Part shown: positions 8,328 to 17,257 of the stretch, piece by piece
How positions within the stretch are numbered: position 1 is the stretch's first letter
How the letters are laid out: every line of letters starts with the position of its first letter
Position numbers and translations under genes: made by a program
Notes under the pieces: generated by a model
The model's input: the letters and a program-made list of their open reading frames with translations, nothing else
What the model was told of the DNA's origin: nothing
Database searches by the model: none
NCBI RefSeq assembly: GCF_900103665.1
Contig: NZ_FNGY01000002.1
Coordinates: 434,001-498,000 of the forward strand
Source: Pedobacter steynii
Lineage (GTDB): Bacteria > Bacteroidota > Bacteroidia > Sphingobacteriales > Sphingobacteriaceae
Direction of reading: 5' to 3'
DNA length: 64,000 nucleotides

Positions 8328-9656
8328 TTATTCGGAAATGATCTTCCTGATTCTGTTGTTATTTTTGTCGAGTACGTATACCGTTCCGTTTTTGTCTACC
8401 GCAACTCCACCAGGTGCGCTAAAAGAGGCTAGTCCGCCAAATCCATCTGTATAACCCGCTTTGCTGCTTCCGGCAAATGTGCCGACTTCGTAAGTAGTTG
8501 CCTGTAGGTAGCGGATGCTTTGGTCTGGGTTAGTGGTACTTCCGCCACCGGTTCCGTTGCCGGCAACATAGATGTTATTGTTGTTGTCGATGGCAATTCC
8601 CCATGGATAAGCGAACAGCGCAGCCGTAGCTACTCCATTTACATAACCGGTATTTCCCGGCTGACCGGCAACAATGCTGCCCTGCCAGGTACCTGCATTA
8701 AATTTTCTGATCACCTGATCGCCATGCGCAGATACAAATAAATTGCCTTTATTGTCGAATTTGATACCTGCGGGGTAATTGAGGCCGGAAATGATTTCCT
8801 TATTGCCCCCCTGAGCATTGATTTCATAAATATTTCCCGGGCTGGAGCAGCTGGCATAATAGAGTTTTCCACTTACTTTATCAAAAGCGACAGTCCATGG
8901 TGCCTGACTTCCAAAGCCCCAGGTTGTGGCCTGTCCGTCTGGCGTGATCTTTCTAATGTCCCAATTGCCCGGGTCTACACAATACAGGTTTCCTTGTCCG
9001 TCTATCGCAAGGTCGTAGGGCAAAGAGAAACTTGCTGCGGTGCCTTTGCCATCGGCGTAACCCGCAAGATTGGGATTGCCGGCCAGTGTGGTCACGTTTC
9101 CATCCGGGTCGATTTTCCGGATGCAGTGGTTACCTGGATCAGCGACGTAAACATTGAGATGATCGTCGACCACGATGCCTGAACTCCTGTACCAGTTTTG
9201 ACCTGCAAAGTTAAAGGAAGCATCTGTTCCTTTGCCATTGGCAAATCCCGCGGCGCCGGACCCGGCAAGGGTACTCACCGTACGGGTATATTCATAATTG
9301 AAAATGGCCTCGCTGGAAGCCTCCCCGTTTTCTATGGTTATTTTTAAGGGGCCTGACTTTGATTTTTTTGGCACTACTGCCATGACCTGTGTTGCACTGG
9401 CACCAATCACTTTAAGGGCCAGGCCGTTCAGGGTCACCGAGATTTTAGAAAGGTCGGAAGAAAAATTGCTTCCGGTAATGAGGACCTCCGTGCCACCTCC
9501 ACCTTTTTTAGGAATGAAATCCGAAATACTGATGGGAGATGAAGGATTATAACTGGCTTCTTTATCTTTTTTGCATCCGGTAAAAAAGAAGAGCAGGCAG
9601 ACTGCGAAGCATAAGGTATACCGGCATTTTGCCTTTATATTGATGAATTGTTTCAT
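8328..9656 (-). CDS. IPT/TIG and NHL-repeat lipoprotein
   Basis: 442 aa surface lipoprotein, lipobox FFTGC with Cys28. Residues about 40-122 form an IPT/TIG immunoglobulin-like domain (ISDFIPKKGGGGTEVLITGSNF). About six NHL-type propeller blades follow (VDDHLNVYVADPGNHCIRKI, IDGQGNLYCVDPGNWDIRKI, VDKNGTVYVLDKNNNRIRKI). It occupies the position of SusE/SusF-like glycan-binding lipoproteins, 35 bp after SusD. A role in glycan capture at the surface is inferred from that place; no catalytic residues are apparent. Confidence 0.85.
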   Translation of the reverse strand: MKQFINIKAKCRYTLCFAVCLLFFFTGCKKDKEASYNPSSPISISDFIPKKGGGGTEVLITGSNFSSDLSKISVTLNGLALKVIGASATQVMAVVPKKSKSGPLKITIENGEASSEAIFNYEYTRTVSTLAGSGAAGFANGKGTDASFNFAGQNWYRSSGIVVDDHLNVYVADPGNHCIRKIDPDGNVTTLAGNPNLAGYADGKGTAASFSLPYDLAIDGQGNLYCVDPGNWDIRKITPDGQATTWGFGSQAPWTVAFDKVSGKLYYASCSSPGNIYEINAQGGNKEIISGLNYPAGIKFDNKGNLFVSAHGDQVIRKFNAGTWQGSIVAGQPGNTGYVNGVATAALFAYPWGIAIDNNNNIYVAGNGTGGGSTTNPDQSIRYLQATTYEVGTFAGSSKAGYTDGFGGLASFSAPGGVAVDKNGTVYVLDKNNNRIRKIISE

Positions 9657-9691
9657 GATCGGTTTTTTAAATACATAAATGATACGTGGTC

Positions 9692-11521
9692 TTACCAGCC
9701 TGGATTCTGTACCAGGGCCCTGTCGCGGTCCAGCTGGTATTGGGAAATAGGGAACAGGTACATTTTATCAGCCCATGCTCTTTTTTGAAAGAAGGTCCGG
9801 GTGTAAAAGCGTGTAAAACCAAATCCCTGGCCACCATCGTCCTCATTAACGTTCATCGAATAGATGGTTTGGTTTTCGGTGGCGCCCAGTTGTAACCTTC
9901 TGATGAGGGTATAATACCGGTCTCCTTCAAAACACAATTCTACTTGTCTTTCTTTCAGGATGTACTTTCTCATGAGTTCCTTGTTTCCAACAGCGGCAGG
10001 ATAAACGGTTTCTATTCCTGGTAGTCCTGCTCTGGACCTGATCAGGTTGAGCGTGTTCACCACATCTGGATTGGAAGGAGCGTATTCATTGAGTGCTTCT
10101 GCATAATTCAGGAGAATTTCGGCAAAGCGCATGAGTATAAAGGGCCTGTAATTGGTGGCATCCTGCCTGATGTTATCCGCCGGACTTACATTTTTCAGGA
10201 AATTGTAACCCGTAATGGTATTGGTAATTCCGGTAGCTTTAGCCCCTGCTTTCCCGCTGTAATAGAATTCTACGCGGCCGGTGCCATCAACATTACCTGC
10301 TGAGGAGTAGTAATTTTTATCATCAACGGTAGGTGCAGGTAAAACCGGGCGACCATTATACTGAATATAGGCATAAAAACGAGGCTCGCGGTTGGCGTAC
10401 ATATTCCATTGGCCTTTTTTATGTGCCCAATACTGACTGCTGTTGTTTTCTGCAAAGCTTGTTTCGTCATAGCCCGAAGAAGGATCTTCAATACTGCGTC
10501 CGTTACCCATGTAAAAGGCATCCACCACGTTTTGAGTGGCGTTATACAGGTTAATCCCTCCGGGGTTGGGAGAAGATGCTTTGGTATATCCCCAATAGTT
10601 CCATGAATTTCTCGAGAACAGGATTTCTTTGTTCCAGTTGGTCAGGAAAAGATCCCGTACAGAGAGGTAGGGATCAAATGTGGTCCCGCCATTGTCCAGA
10701 TTGGTAAATAACTTATAGGCATTGAGGTCTATGACCGCTTTTGCTGCATCTGCCGCAATTTTCCATTTGTTGACATCGTATGTTGCCGGAGCGAGTGCGG
10801 TTCCGTCCTGATTTTTCAGGGAATTGAACGCCGGGTTTCCATTCCACAATGGACTGGCTGCCCATAGCGCGAGCTGTGATTTAACGGCCAGACAAGATCC
10901 CTTTGAAGGGCGGCCATAATTGCTGGAAGAGGCCCAGCTCACCGGCAGGTCAACTGCTGCTTCATCCATTAACTGGTTCACATAGTCTTTACATTCGTCG
11001 AAAGTAGCCCTTGGATATTTATTGAAATCTTCATCTAAGGCAAGGGGACCTGTTAGCTTTACCACCGGTCCGTATTGTTTGATCAGCTGCCAGTAAAACC
11101 AGCCCCTTAAGAATTTAGATTCTGCTTTATACTGAGCCTTTAAATCCGGCCCGAGTTGGGAATTCGGTACTTTATCTACATTGGCCTCAAAGATAAAGGA
11201 GGAGCGGATACCGGTGTAATAATTGTCCCAATGGTCGTAATAGGCATTTACGGAACTCCAGTTTCCAGCTACCATTTGCCGGATATTGGTGCCAGGGATG
11301 GAAACCGAAGCCTCATCACTAATCCCAATATGTGCATAGTCTATTTCGAGGACGGCACCATAGATGTTGTACAGGTAAGATTCTGCATTGGCCCGGTTGC
11401 TCCACAGAATATCTGAGGTGAGCAGGTTATCCGGTTTTTCGTCCAGGTGTTTGCAGGAGGATAACATGCTTGTTAAAAACAATGATCCTACGGCGAGAAT
11501 GAATATATATGTGTGTTTCAT
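9692..11521 (-). CDS. SusD/RagB-family nutrient-binding lipoprotein
   Basis: 609 aa lipoprotein with lipobox MLSSC (Cys23). The start of the mature protein, CKHLDEKPDNLLTSDILWSN, and the C-terminal region (PFILMRFAEILLNYAEALNE, LNLIRSRAGLPG, KERQVELCFEGDRYYTL) are diagnostic of SusD/RagB. It caps the SusC pore and binds oligosaccharides before import. It follows SusC by 40 bp in the same operon. It is longer than the about 500-550 aa average, but all core elements are present. Confidence 0.93.
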   Translation of the reverse strand: MKHTYIFILAVGSLFLTSMLSSCKHLDEKPDNLLTSDILWSNRANAESYLYNIYGAVLEIDYAHIGISDEASVSIPGTNIRQMVAGNWSSVNAYYDHWDNYYTGIRSSFIFEANVDKVPNSQLGPDLKAQYKAESKFLRGWFYWQLIKQYGPVVKLTGPLALDEDFNKYPRATFDECKDYVNQLMDEAAVDLPVSWASSSNYGRPSKGSCLAVKSQLALWAASPLWNGNPAFNSLKNQDGTALAPATYDVNKWKIAADAAKAVIDLNAYKLFTNLDNGGTTFDPYLSVRDLFLTNWNKEILFSRNSWNYWGYTKASSPNPGGINLYNATQNVVDAFYMGNGRSIEDPSSGYDETSFAENNSSQYWAHKKGQWNMYANREPRFYAYIQYNGRPVLPAPTVDDKNYYSSAGNVDGTGRVEFYYSGKAGAKATGITNTITGYNFLKNVSPADNIRQDATNYRPFILMRFAEILLNYAEALNEYAPSNPDVVNTLNLIRSRAGLPGIETVYPAAVGNKELMRKYILKERQVELCFEGDRYYTLIRRLQLGATENQTIYSMNVNEDDGGQGFGFTRFYTRTFFQKRAWADKMYLFPISQYQLDRDRALVQNPGW

Positions 11522-11561
11522 CAGAATATTTTTAATGCTTGTAATTGATCAATAGCTTTTG

Positions 11562-14500
11562 TTAAAACGATACTTTCAGTCCGAGGGCAAACGTTCTTAG
11601 AGGCGGATAACCTGAAGCGTTGGCGCCCAGTTCCGGATCCCATAACTTAAATTTGGAGAAGGTGAGCAGGTTTTGGCCGGTCAGGTAAAAATAAACCGAC
11701 TTAATACCGGATTTGGTAAGAAAGGCATCTGAAAATTTATAACCTAAGGTGGCTTGTTTTAAACGAACGAAGCTGCCGTCTTTAGACCACCAGGTGCTGG
11801 GTTGGTAGTTATTGCTGTTCTGATTGGCGATTCCTAATCTGGGGTAATAAGCATCCTGTCTTGGGTTTTCCAGGGTCCACCTGTTTTCCAGGCTGGCCAG
11901 CATTCCCGAAGGATATTGGCCCATACCGGTAAAGGGGACAATGCCGGCTCCCGTTGCCCCGTCGCCTGTTACTGCGGAACCATTGGCCATAAAAGTTGCA
12001 TTGGAAATTCCCTGGAAGAAAAGAGAAAGGTCTACGCCTTTATAACCTACCGTAAATCCTGAGCCATATAAAATGGTAGGGATATCTGATTTACCGGTAT
12101 ACACGCGGTCGAAAGGGTTGATCACGCCATCGCGATTCACATCTTTGTATTTGATATCACCTGGCCTTAATATGGCACCAAACTGACTGGGGCTGCCGGC
12201 AATTTGTTCCGCAGAGGTAAATAAGCCCTCAGCAACGTACATCAGCTTGTCGCCTAACTTTTGTCCGGTTGCCTGCTGATACGCATAAAGCTGTTTTGGC
12301 TCGTCCCGCTGGATGATTTTATTGTTGTTATACGTGAAATTCCCATAGAGGCGAAGGGAAACATTACCGATGTTTTCGTTGTACTCGATATTGGCATCCA
12401 CACCTTGGTTGTTCATTTCGCCTAAATTGGCATATACCGTTCCGGTTACGCCGATGATTCCGGAAAGGGAGCTGCGGGAAATTAAGATGTTCTTTCTTCT
12501 TTCCTTATAGAGGTCTATTGTGAGGTTCAGTTTATTGAACAAACCGATTTCTATCCCAATATTGTCTTTAGTGGCTTTTTCCCAGGTGAGGTTTTCTACG
12601 CCGATTACGCTTTCTGTAACCCCGTTGAAGATGGCTCCGTTAAAGCCTAAACCGATAGAACGGCCCGGGCCAAACTGGTTCAGGTAAGGGAACCTTTTCA
12701 GACCAGCGTCAATTCCGATCTGATCGTTCCCTACAATCCCATGTGAACCTCTGATCTTCAATAGGTTCATGCTGGAAGACAGTTTGTCGAAAAAGGGTTC
12801 TTTAGAGATCACCCATCCTGCAGAAACGGAAGGGAAAAATCCAAATCTTTTACCGGGTTCAAAGTTCTCTGAACCTGTATAACCTGCGTCAAATTCTACG
12901 AGGTACCGGTCTGCATAGGCGTAGGTAGCCCTGAATGCCATGCCCTGGTTTTTGTAGGGGATGGAAGAAATGACGTCTCCTGCAGAACTCACTACCCTTG
13001 AGCGCATATTGTATAAAAACAAACCTCCAAAATGGTGATTGCCAAAACTGCGGTCGTAATTGATATTGGTTTCCAGGTACATCTTTTTTTCGGCCTGCGA
13101 GTATTGGGAATAACCCAGAAACTGATCTCCAACCCTGGATTGGTTCAGGATCAGGTTGCCTTCCGCATCTCTTGCGCTGGCGAGAAAAAGGTTGTTTCTT
13201 CCGGATCTTCTATTGTTGTTTTCACTATAGGAGTCGAAGGAAAATCTGGCCATGGCACTTAATCCTTTAGTAAAGCGGTCTAATTTCTGGTTGATGGCGA
13301 AAATAGACTGTATCGTTGGCCTGAACTCCGTTGCATAACCGGAATTCTGGATTTCGTTAACCGGGTTACTTCCCCCATTGTTAAAAGGGCCTGCCCATGA
13401 TCCATCAGGATATTGGATAGGAAAGGCAATGGGTGGGGTCAAATAAGCATTGTACCAGATTTTGCTGGCTGATAAACCGGGATATCTGCTGCTCACCAGC
13501 ATGGCGTCCAGGTTCATGGACAAGAGGGTAGTAGGGCTTAAATCGATATCGAGGTTGGTCCTGAAATCATATCTCTTAAAGTTTAAATTCGGATTATAGC
13601 CGTTTTGCTTGCTTACTTTGTAACTGCCGTCCTGATTATAGAAAGAGGCAGAAACATAATACCTTACACTTTGGGAACCGCCGCTTACATTTAAATTGGT
13701 ATTGAAACCCGGTGCCCAGTCTTTATAGGTAGATTTTATCCAGTTCACATTTGGGTATAGGTATGGATCCAGACCACTGGCCGTTTTTTGGATGATTTCT
13801 TCGGAATACACAGGTTGGTTGCCATCGTTAACAGTGGCTTCATTATATAGCCGCATCCAGGAAACACCATCCAGCATTTTTGGCGTTTTGGTAAGACCAG
13901 ACATGGAGGCTTCTGTTTTAATGGAAATCTGGGGCTTGCCTGCAACACCTCGTTTGGTGGTGATAATCAGGACACCATTGGCCCCCCTGGCACCATATAC
14001 TGCTGTTGAAGAGGCGTCTTTTAGTAAGGAAATACTTTGTATGTCTTCCGGATCTATGTTGTTGTAGGAGCCCCCAAAAGAACTGTTTACATCATCCCGC
14101 TGTACCCCATCAATAATAATCAGGGGCTCTGCATTACCGGTAAAAGTACCAATCCCCCTGATCGTAAAAGAGGCATTGTCATATCCGGGTTCCCCGCTTC
14201 TCTGCATGGAGATGACCCCGGCAACTTTACCGGCCAGTGAATTGGAGAGCGAACGGTTGGTCGTTTGCATATCTGTCATATTGATGGTGCTGACGGCTCC
14301 GGTGATGGTGATCTTTTTCTGTTTACCATAACCAACCACGACCACCTCATCCAGTGCTTTATCTTCTTCTGTGAGGGTAATGTTGATTTCCGTCCGGCCA
14401 TTTAAAGGGATTTCTTTGGTCACAAAGCCGACCATCTGGATCAGCAGGATGTCTTTTGGATCTACCTGGATTTTAAAGTTTCCGTTGGAATCTGTGGAGG

Positions 14501-14996
14501 TTGCCTTTTTACTGCCCTTAATTAATACGGTTGCGCCGGGAATGGGGATGCCTTTTGAATCCGTGACCTGACCATGGATTTCCTCCGTTGTGAAGAGGTC
14601 CACCAGTTTGTCTACGGCTTTATCCAGAACGGAACTTTCTTTTGGTTTGATCAGAATGGTTTTCCCGTCTATGACATAGGTCAGGGGAAGGTTGGTCAGA
14701 ATTTTTTTCAGGGCGACTTCCAGTTCTTCGTTCTTTACGAAAATAGTAATGGGGTCGATTCCGTTGATGACTTTGCGGTCAAACAGAAAGTTGTATCCAC
14801 TTTGATTGTGGATCTTTTCCAATGCATTTTTTAAGGAAACCCGATGTTCATTAAGGGTAATGCGTTGCCCGAAGGTTGCCGCACTGACCTGCATTAAAGT
14901 GAATAGGAGCATTGTGGTGGTTAGGCGCATAATCATCCATATTTTACGGATATAACGGTCTGTTATACCCGGCTTGCCGGCATAAAATCTATACAT
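11562..14996 (-). CDS. SusC/RagA TonB-linked outer-membrane transporter with STN domain
   Basis: 1144 aa. The leader ends near residue 44. A secretin/TonB short N-terminal (STN) domain follows at about 52-117, then a carboxypeptidase-regulatory-like domain at about 138-215 (IHGQVTDSKGIPIPGATV), a TonB-box-like DEVVVVGYG near 220 and a plug (SFTIRGIGTF, PLIIIDGVQRDD, DASSTAVYGARGANGVLIITTK). The rest is the beta-barrel, closing with a typical final aromatic residue (LKVSF). The STN domain is the part that contacts a FecR anti-sigma factor, and a FecR/sigma pair lies just upstream on the same strand. This is therefore a self-signalling importer of the locus glycan. Confidence 0.95.
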   Translation of the reverse strand: MYRFYAGKPGITDRYIRKIWMIMRLTTTMLLFTLMQVSAATFGQRITLNEHRVSLKNALEKIHNQSGYNFLFDRKVINGIDPITIFVKNEELEVALKKILTNLPLTYVIDGKTILIKPKESSVLDKAVDKLVDLFTTEEIHGQVTDSKGIPIPGATVLIKGSKKATSTDSNGNFKIQVDPKDILLIQMVGFVTKEIPLNGRTEINITLTEEDKALDEVVVVGYGKQKKITITGAVSTINMTDMQTTNRSLSNSLAGKVAGVISMQRSGEPGYDNASFTIRGIGTFTGNAEPLIIIDGVQRDDVNSSFGGSYNNIDPEDIQSISLLKDASSTAVYGARGANGVLIITTKRGVAGKPQISIKTEASMSGLTKTPKMLDGVSWMRLYNEATVNDGNQPVYSEEIIQKTASGLDPYLYPNVNWIKSTYKDWAPGFNTNLNVSGGSQSVRYYVSASFYNQDGSYKVSKQNGYNPNLNFKRYDFRTNLDIDLSPTTLLSMNLDAMLVSSRYPGLSASKIWYNAYLTPPIAFPIQYPDGSWAGPFNNGGSNPVNEIQNSGYATEFRPTIQSIFAINQKLDRFTKGLSAMARFSFDSYSENNNRRSGRNNLFLASARDAEGNLILNQSRVGDQFLGYSQYSQAEKKMYLETNINYDRSFGNHHFGGLFLYNMRSRVVSSAGDVISSIPYKNQGMAFRATYAYADRYLVEFDAGYTGSENFEPGKRFGFFPSVSAGWVISKEPFFDKLSSSMNLLKIRGSHGIVGNDQIGIDAGLKRFPYLNQFGPGRSIGLGFNGAIFNGVTESVIGVENLTWEKATKDNIGIEIGLFNKLNLTIDLYKERRKNILISRSSLSGIIGVTGTVYANLGEMNNQGVDANIEYNENIGNVSLRLYGNFTYNNNKIIQRDEPKQLYAYQQATGQKLGDKLMYVAEGLFTSAEQIAGSPSQFGAILRPGDIKYKDVNRDGVINPFDRVYTGKSDIPTILYGSGFTVGYKGVDLSLFFQGISNATFMANGSAVTGDGATGAGIVPFTGMGQYPSGMLASLENRWTLENPRQDAYYPRLGIANQNSNNYQPSTWWSKDGSFVRLKQATLGYKFSDAFLTKSGIKSVYFYLTGQNLLTFSKFKLWDPELGANASGYPPLRTFALGLKVSF

Positions 14997-15099
14997 TTTG
15001 TTATATTTGGTTGTGCAGAGGCCGCTCAGGTCGAATTGTTCGGCAACTGCAAGTTTCGGTTAGTAGAATTATTTTATTAACGGATGCCAGCTAATTATC

Positions 15100-15120
15100 G
15101 GGGGTGTTTCCAGCACCCCT
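15100..15120 (-). terminator. Hairpin between fecR-like and susC-like genes
   Basis: GGGGTG (15101-15106) and CACCCC (15114-15119) form a 6-bp GC-rich stem with a 7-nt loop. It lies after the FecR stop and before SusC. There is no clear T-run on the minus strand, so it may reduce read-through or set the SusC 5' end rather than stop transcription. Confidence 0.35.
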
Positions 15121-15146
15121 GGTGATTTGGCATTTTTGAGTAGTAG

Positions 15147-16295
15147 TTATTCGGTCACAGTTACCCTCCTTCCTTCTATTTTGAAACGAACATCACCTAC
15201 GGTTTCTATCCATTTCAGTACTTCCGATAGCTTGCTTTTTCTGGATACTAATCCGTCCAAAATCAATGTAGAACTGGCCTTTGCATCGGTTTCATAAGCG
15301 ACTTCGACATCATACCATCTTGCGATCCTGCGCATGGCAGATTTTAAATTCTCTCCATCGAATACGAAATCTCCATTTTTCCAGCCCATGGTTTCGGCGG
15401 TATTGACCACACGCACATTGATGATGCCGTTCGGATTAATGGAAGCCTGCTGGCTGGGGCTCAATACAACCGCGGGTTGTTTTTTACCCTGATGGTTGTA
15501 TAAGCTTTGAACCTGCATGGCCCCGGCTATCAGTGTGGTTTTGGCGCTTGCTTCATCGGTGTAACTATTGATATTAAAAGATGTTCCAAGATCTTCTGCA
15601 ATTTGTGATGCCGTCTGTACGCGGAATGGCTGCTTCGCGTTATGATTAACCTCGAAATAGGCTTCGCCGGTTAACTCGACCCTGCGTTCCTTAAGACCCG
15701 CAAAGCTGGAAGGAAATTTTAAAGCCGATGCGGCATTTAACCATACCCTGGTCCCGTCGGAGAGGGTAATCTGGTACTGGCCTCCCTTGGGGGTCGCCAG
15801 TGTCAGCTGCTGAAAAGTTCCTCCGGAAGCGGGATTCATTTGGCTGATGTCTGTCCCATCGTTATAAGCCAGACCGGATTTACCGATCAGGACTCCACCT
15901 TTAAGGTTGTTTAAATCAAGCTTTTGGCCGTTTGCTAAGGTGATACTTGCTTTATTACCTCCCGGGTTAATATCATGAAGCGCTAAATCGTAAACTGAGT
16001 TTTTTCTGGTTTGGGTTTGCAGGTAAAAGAACAGTGCGGTGCTCAGGATCAGGAACAGCGATGCTGCAACCAATAAGCTTTGTTTTAATTTTTTAGATTT
16101 GGTTTCTGGAGGCAGGATCGTATTCATCGCTTTAATGTCGAGCAGGTCCTCATGCAGTTCTTCTGCAGTTAAGTCTAGTGGAAGGTCTTTGTTCCACTGG
16201 AGATACCAGCTTTCTAAAAAAGCGATTTCTTCAGGCGTACAGTTTCCTGCGTGTTTTTTTTCTAAAAGCTGGTCTATTTCCTCTTGTTGCATCAT
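15147..16295 (-). CDS. FecR-family anti-sigma factor
   Basis: 382 aa inner-membrane signal transducer. The N-terminal cytoplasmic part (about 1-70) would bind the sigma factor, and a single membrane segment spans about 72-91. The FecR domain follows (ITLANGQKLDLNNL, TPKGGQYQITLSDGTRVWLNAASAL, RRVELTGEAYFEV), then a C-terminal DUF4974-like secretin-type domain (LKSAMRRIARWYDVEVAYE). That last domain would meet the SusC STN domain in the periplasm. It lies between the sigma and SusC genes, all on one strand. The sigma-to-FecR gap holds a small hairpin (16306-16323). Confidence 0.93.
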   Translation of the reverse strand: MMQQEEIDQLLEKKHAGNCTPEEIAFLESWYLQWNKDLPLDLTAEELHEDLLDIKAMNTILPPETKSKKLKQSLLVAASLFLILSTALFFYLQTQTRKNSVYDLALHDINPGGNKASITLANGQKLDLNNLKGGVLIGKSGLAYNDGTDISQMNPASGGTFQQLTLATPKGGQYQITLSDGTRVWLNAASALKFPSSFAGLKERRVELTGEAYFEVNHNAKQPFRVQTASQIAEDLGTSFNINSYTDEASAKTTLIAGAMQVQSLYNHQGKKQPAVVLSPSQQASINPNGIINVRVVNTAETMGWKNGDFVFDGENLKSAMRRIARWYDVEVAYETDAKASSTLILDGLVSRKSKLSEVLKWIETVGDVRFKIEGRRVTVTE

Positions 16296-16382
16296 TTTTG
16301 GCCAGGGAAGGAGCGTACCTTCCGCATTCAGAGAGTAGAGACGAAGGAGAATGGCTTTGGGGGGTAAAGAAAATAAAAAAAA

Positions 16383-16946
16383 TTATAAAGAGAGGAAGAG
16401 CATAGAGCCAAACTTAATGCGAAGTATTCTTAATGCACCGTTGACGGCACTTTTTACGGATTGTTCAGACAGGTTAAGTTCTTTTGCGATTTCCTGATGA
16501 CTGAGAAATCTCTTTCTGCTCAATTCAAATATCTGACGGGTCCGCGGAGGAAGATTTGCGATTTCCTGATCGATGAGGGCGGTAAGCTGGTTTTGCCGGG
16601 CGAGGTAATCTGTGGTCACCACACCACTTTCTGCAAAAGACTGAATGGATTGGGTATAGGAAGTTTTTAGTTTTTGCTTTGCAAGGAGGTCGAATATTTT
16701 GTTTCTAACCGAGGTATACAGATAGGCAGAAAGGCTGGTTTTAAAAGTGATCTCCTCACGTTTATGCCATAAGGTAGTGAAGAGTTCGTGAACCAGGTCT
16801 TTGCACTCTTCTCTTAATTGAAGTCTTTTGTAAGCATGAATATATAAGGAGGCATGATAACGATTGTAAATTTCGGCATAAGCCAATTTGTCATCAGACT
16901 TGAGTAAATCTGCCAGTTCCTGATCATTACGGCTTTTGTAGGACAT
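16383..16946 (-). CDS. ECF RNA polymerase sigma factor
   Basis: About 187 aa. Region 2 (YAEIYNRYHASLYIHAYKRLQ...DLVHELFTTLWHKRE) and region 4 (IANLPPRTRQIFELSRKRFLSHQEIAKELNLSEQSVKSAVNGAL) are both clear, with the usual linker. I chose ATG 16946 because a promoter-like -7 box overlaps the alternative ATG at 16961; either gives a normal family length. It should direct transcription of the SusC operon when the FecR partner senses substrate import. Confidence 0.92.
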   Translation of the reverse strand: MSYKSRNDQELADLLKSDDKLAYAEIYNRYHASLYIHAYKRLQLREECKDLVHELFTTLWHKREEITFKTSLSAYLYTSVRNKIFDLLAKQKLKTSYTQSIQSFAESGVVTTDYLARQNQLTALIDQEIANLPPRTRQIFELSRKRFLSHQEIAKELNLSEQSVKSAVNGALRILRIKFGSMLFLSL

Positions 16947-16960
16947 TTTGTTTGGATACA

Positions 16961-16991
16961 CTAACGTACATAAATATTATATTTGATCAAA
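16961..16991 (-). promoter_or_regulatory. Candidate promoter of sigma/FecR genes
   Basis: On the minus strand, TTTG (16988-16991 on plus as CAAA) is followed after 19 bp by TACGTTAG (16961-16968), matching the Bacteroidota -33/-7 pattern TTTG/TAnnTTTG with one mismatch. It would start transcription just before ATG 16946. Confidence 0.35.
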
Positions 16992-17162
16992 ATAAAAGAT
17001 GGGGCCTGATATGTACAGAGATCGCTGATTTGTAATAATCCGGTGTCTTATCGTTGAATGTGATTTTAATGTTATCCTGATATTAAATAACAGGTCTTTT
17101 TGGAGATTTTTTAAGACCATTATTGGAATGGCAGGCCTCTTTTTGGCTTCGGCTACCCCGTT

Positions 17163-17176
17163 ATTTGTTAACAAAT
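17163..17176. promoter_or_regulatory. 14-bp palindrome upstream of phosphonate operon
   Basis: ATTTGTTAACAAAT is a perfect palindrome about 80 bp before the first dioxygenase start. The TTGTTAACAA core resembles operators of GntR-type regulators (GT...AC half-sites), the class that often controls phosphonate catabolism. No such regulator is in this window, so binding is speculative. Confidence 0.3.
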
Positions 17177-17257
17177 CACCCTAATACATAACCTGATGTT
17201 TAATATTTGATCATACTGTTTGCAGAGTTTTACCGCTGTAAATGTTGTAGATCAGTC

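Noticed and set aside
17092..17118. GGTCTT/AAGACC hairpin in the sigma-to-dioxygenase gap
   Set aside because: No gene ends here on either strand, the stem is short and the loop long, so a terminator or operator call is not supported.
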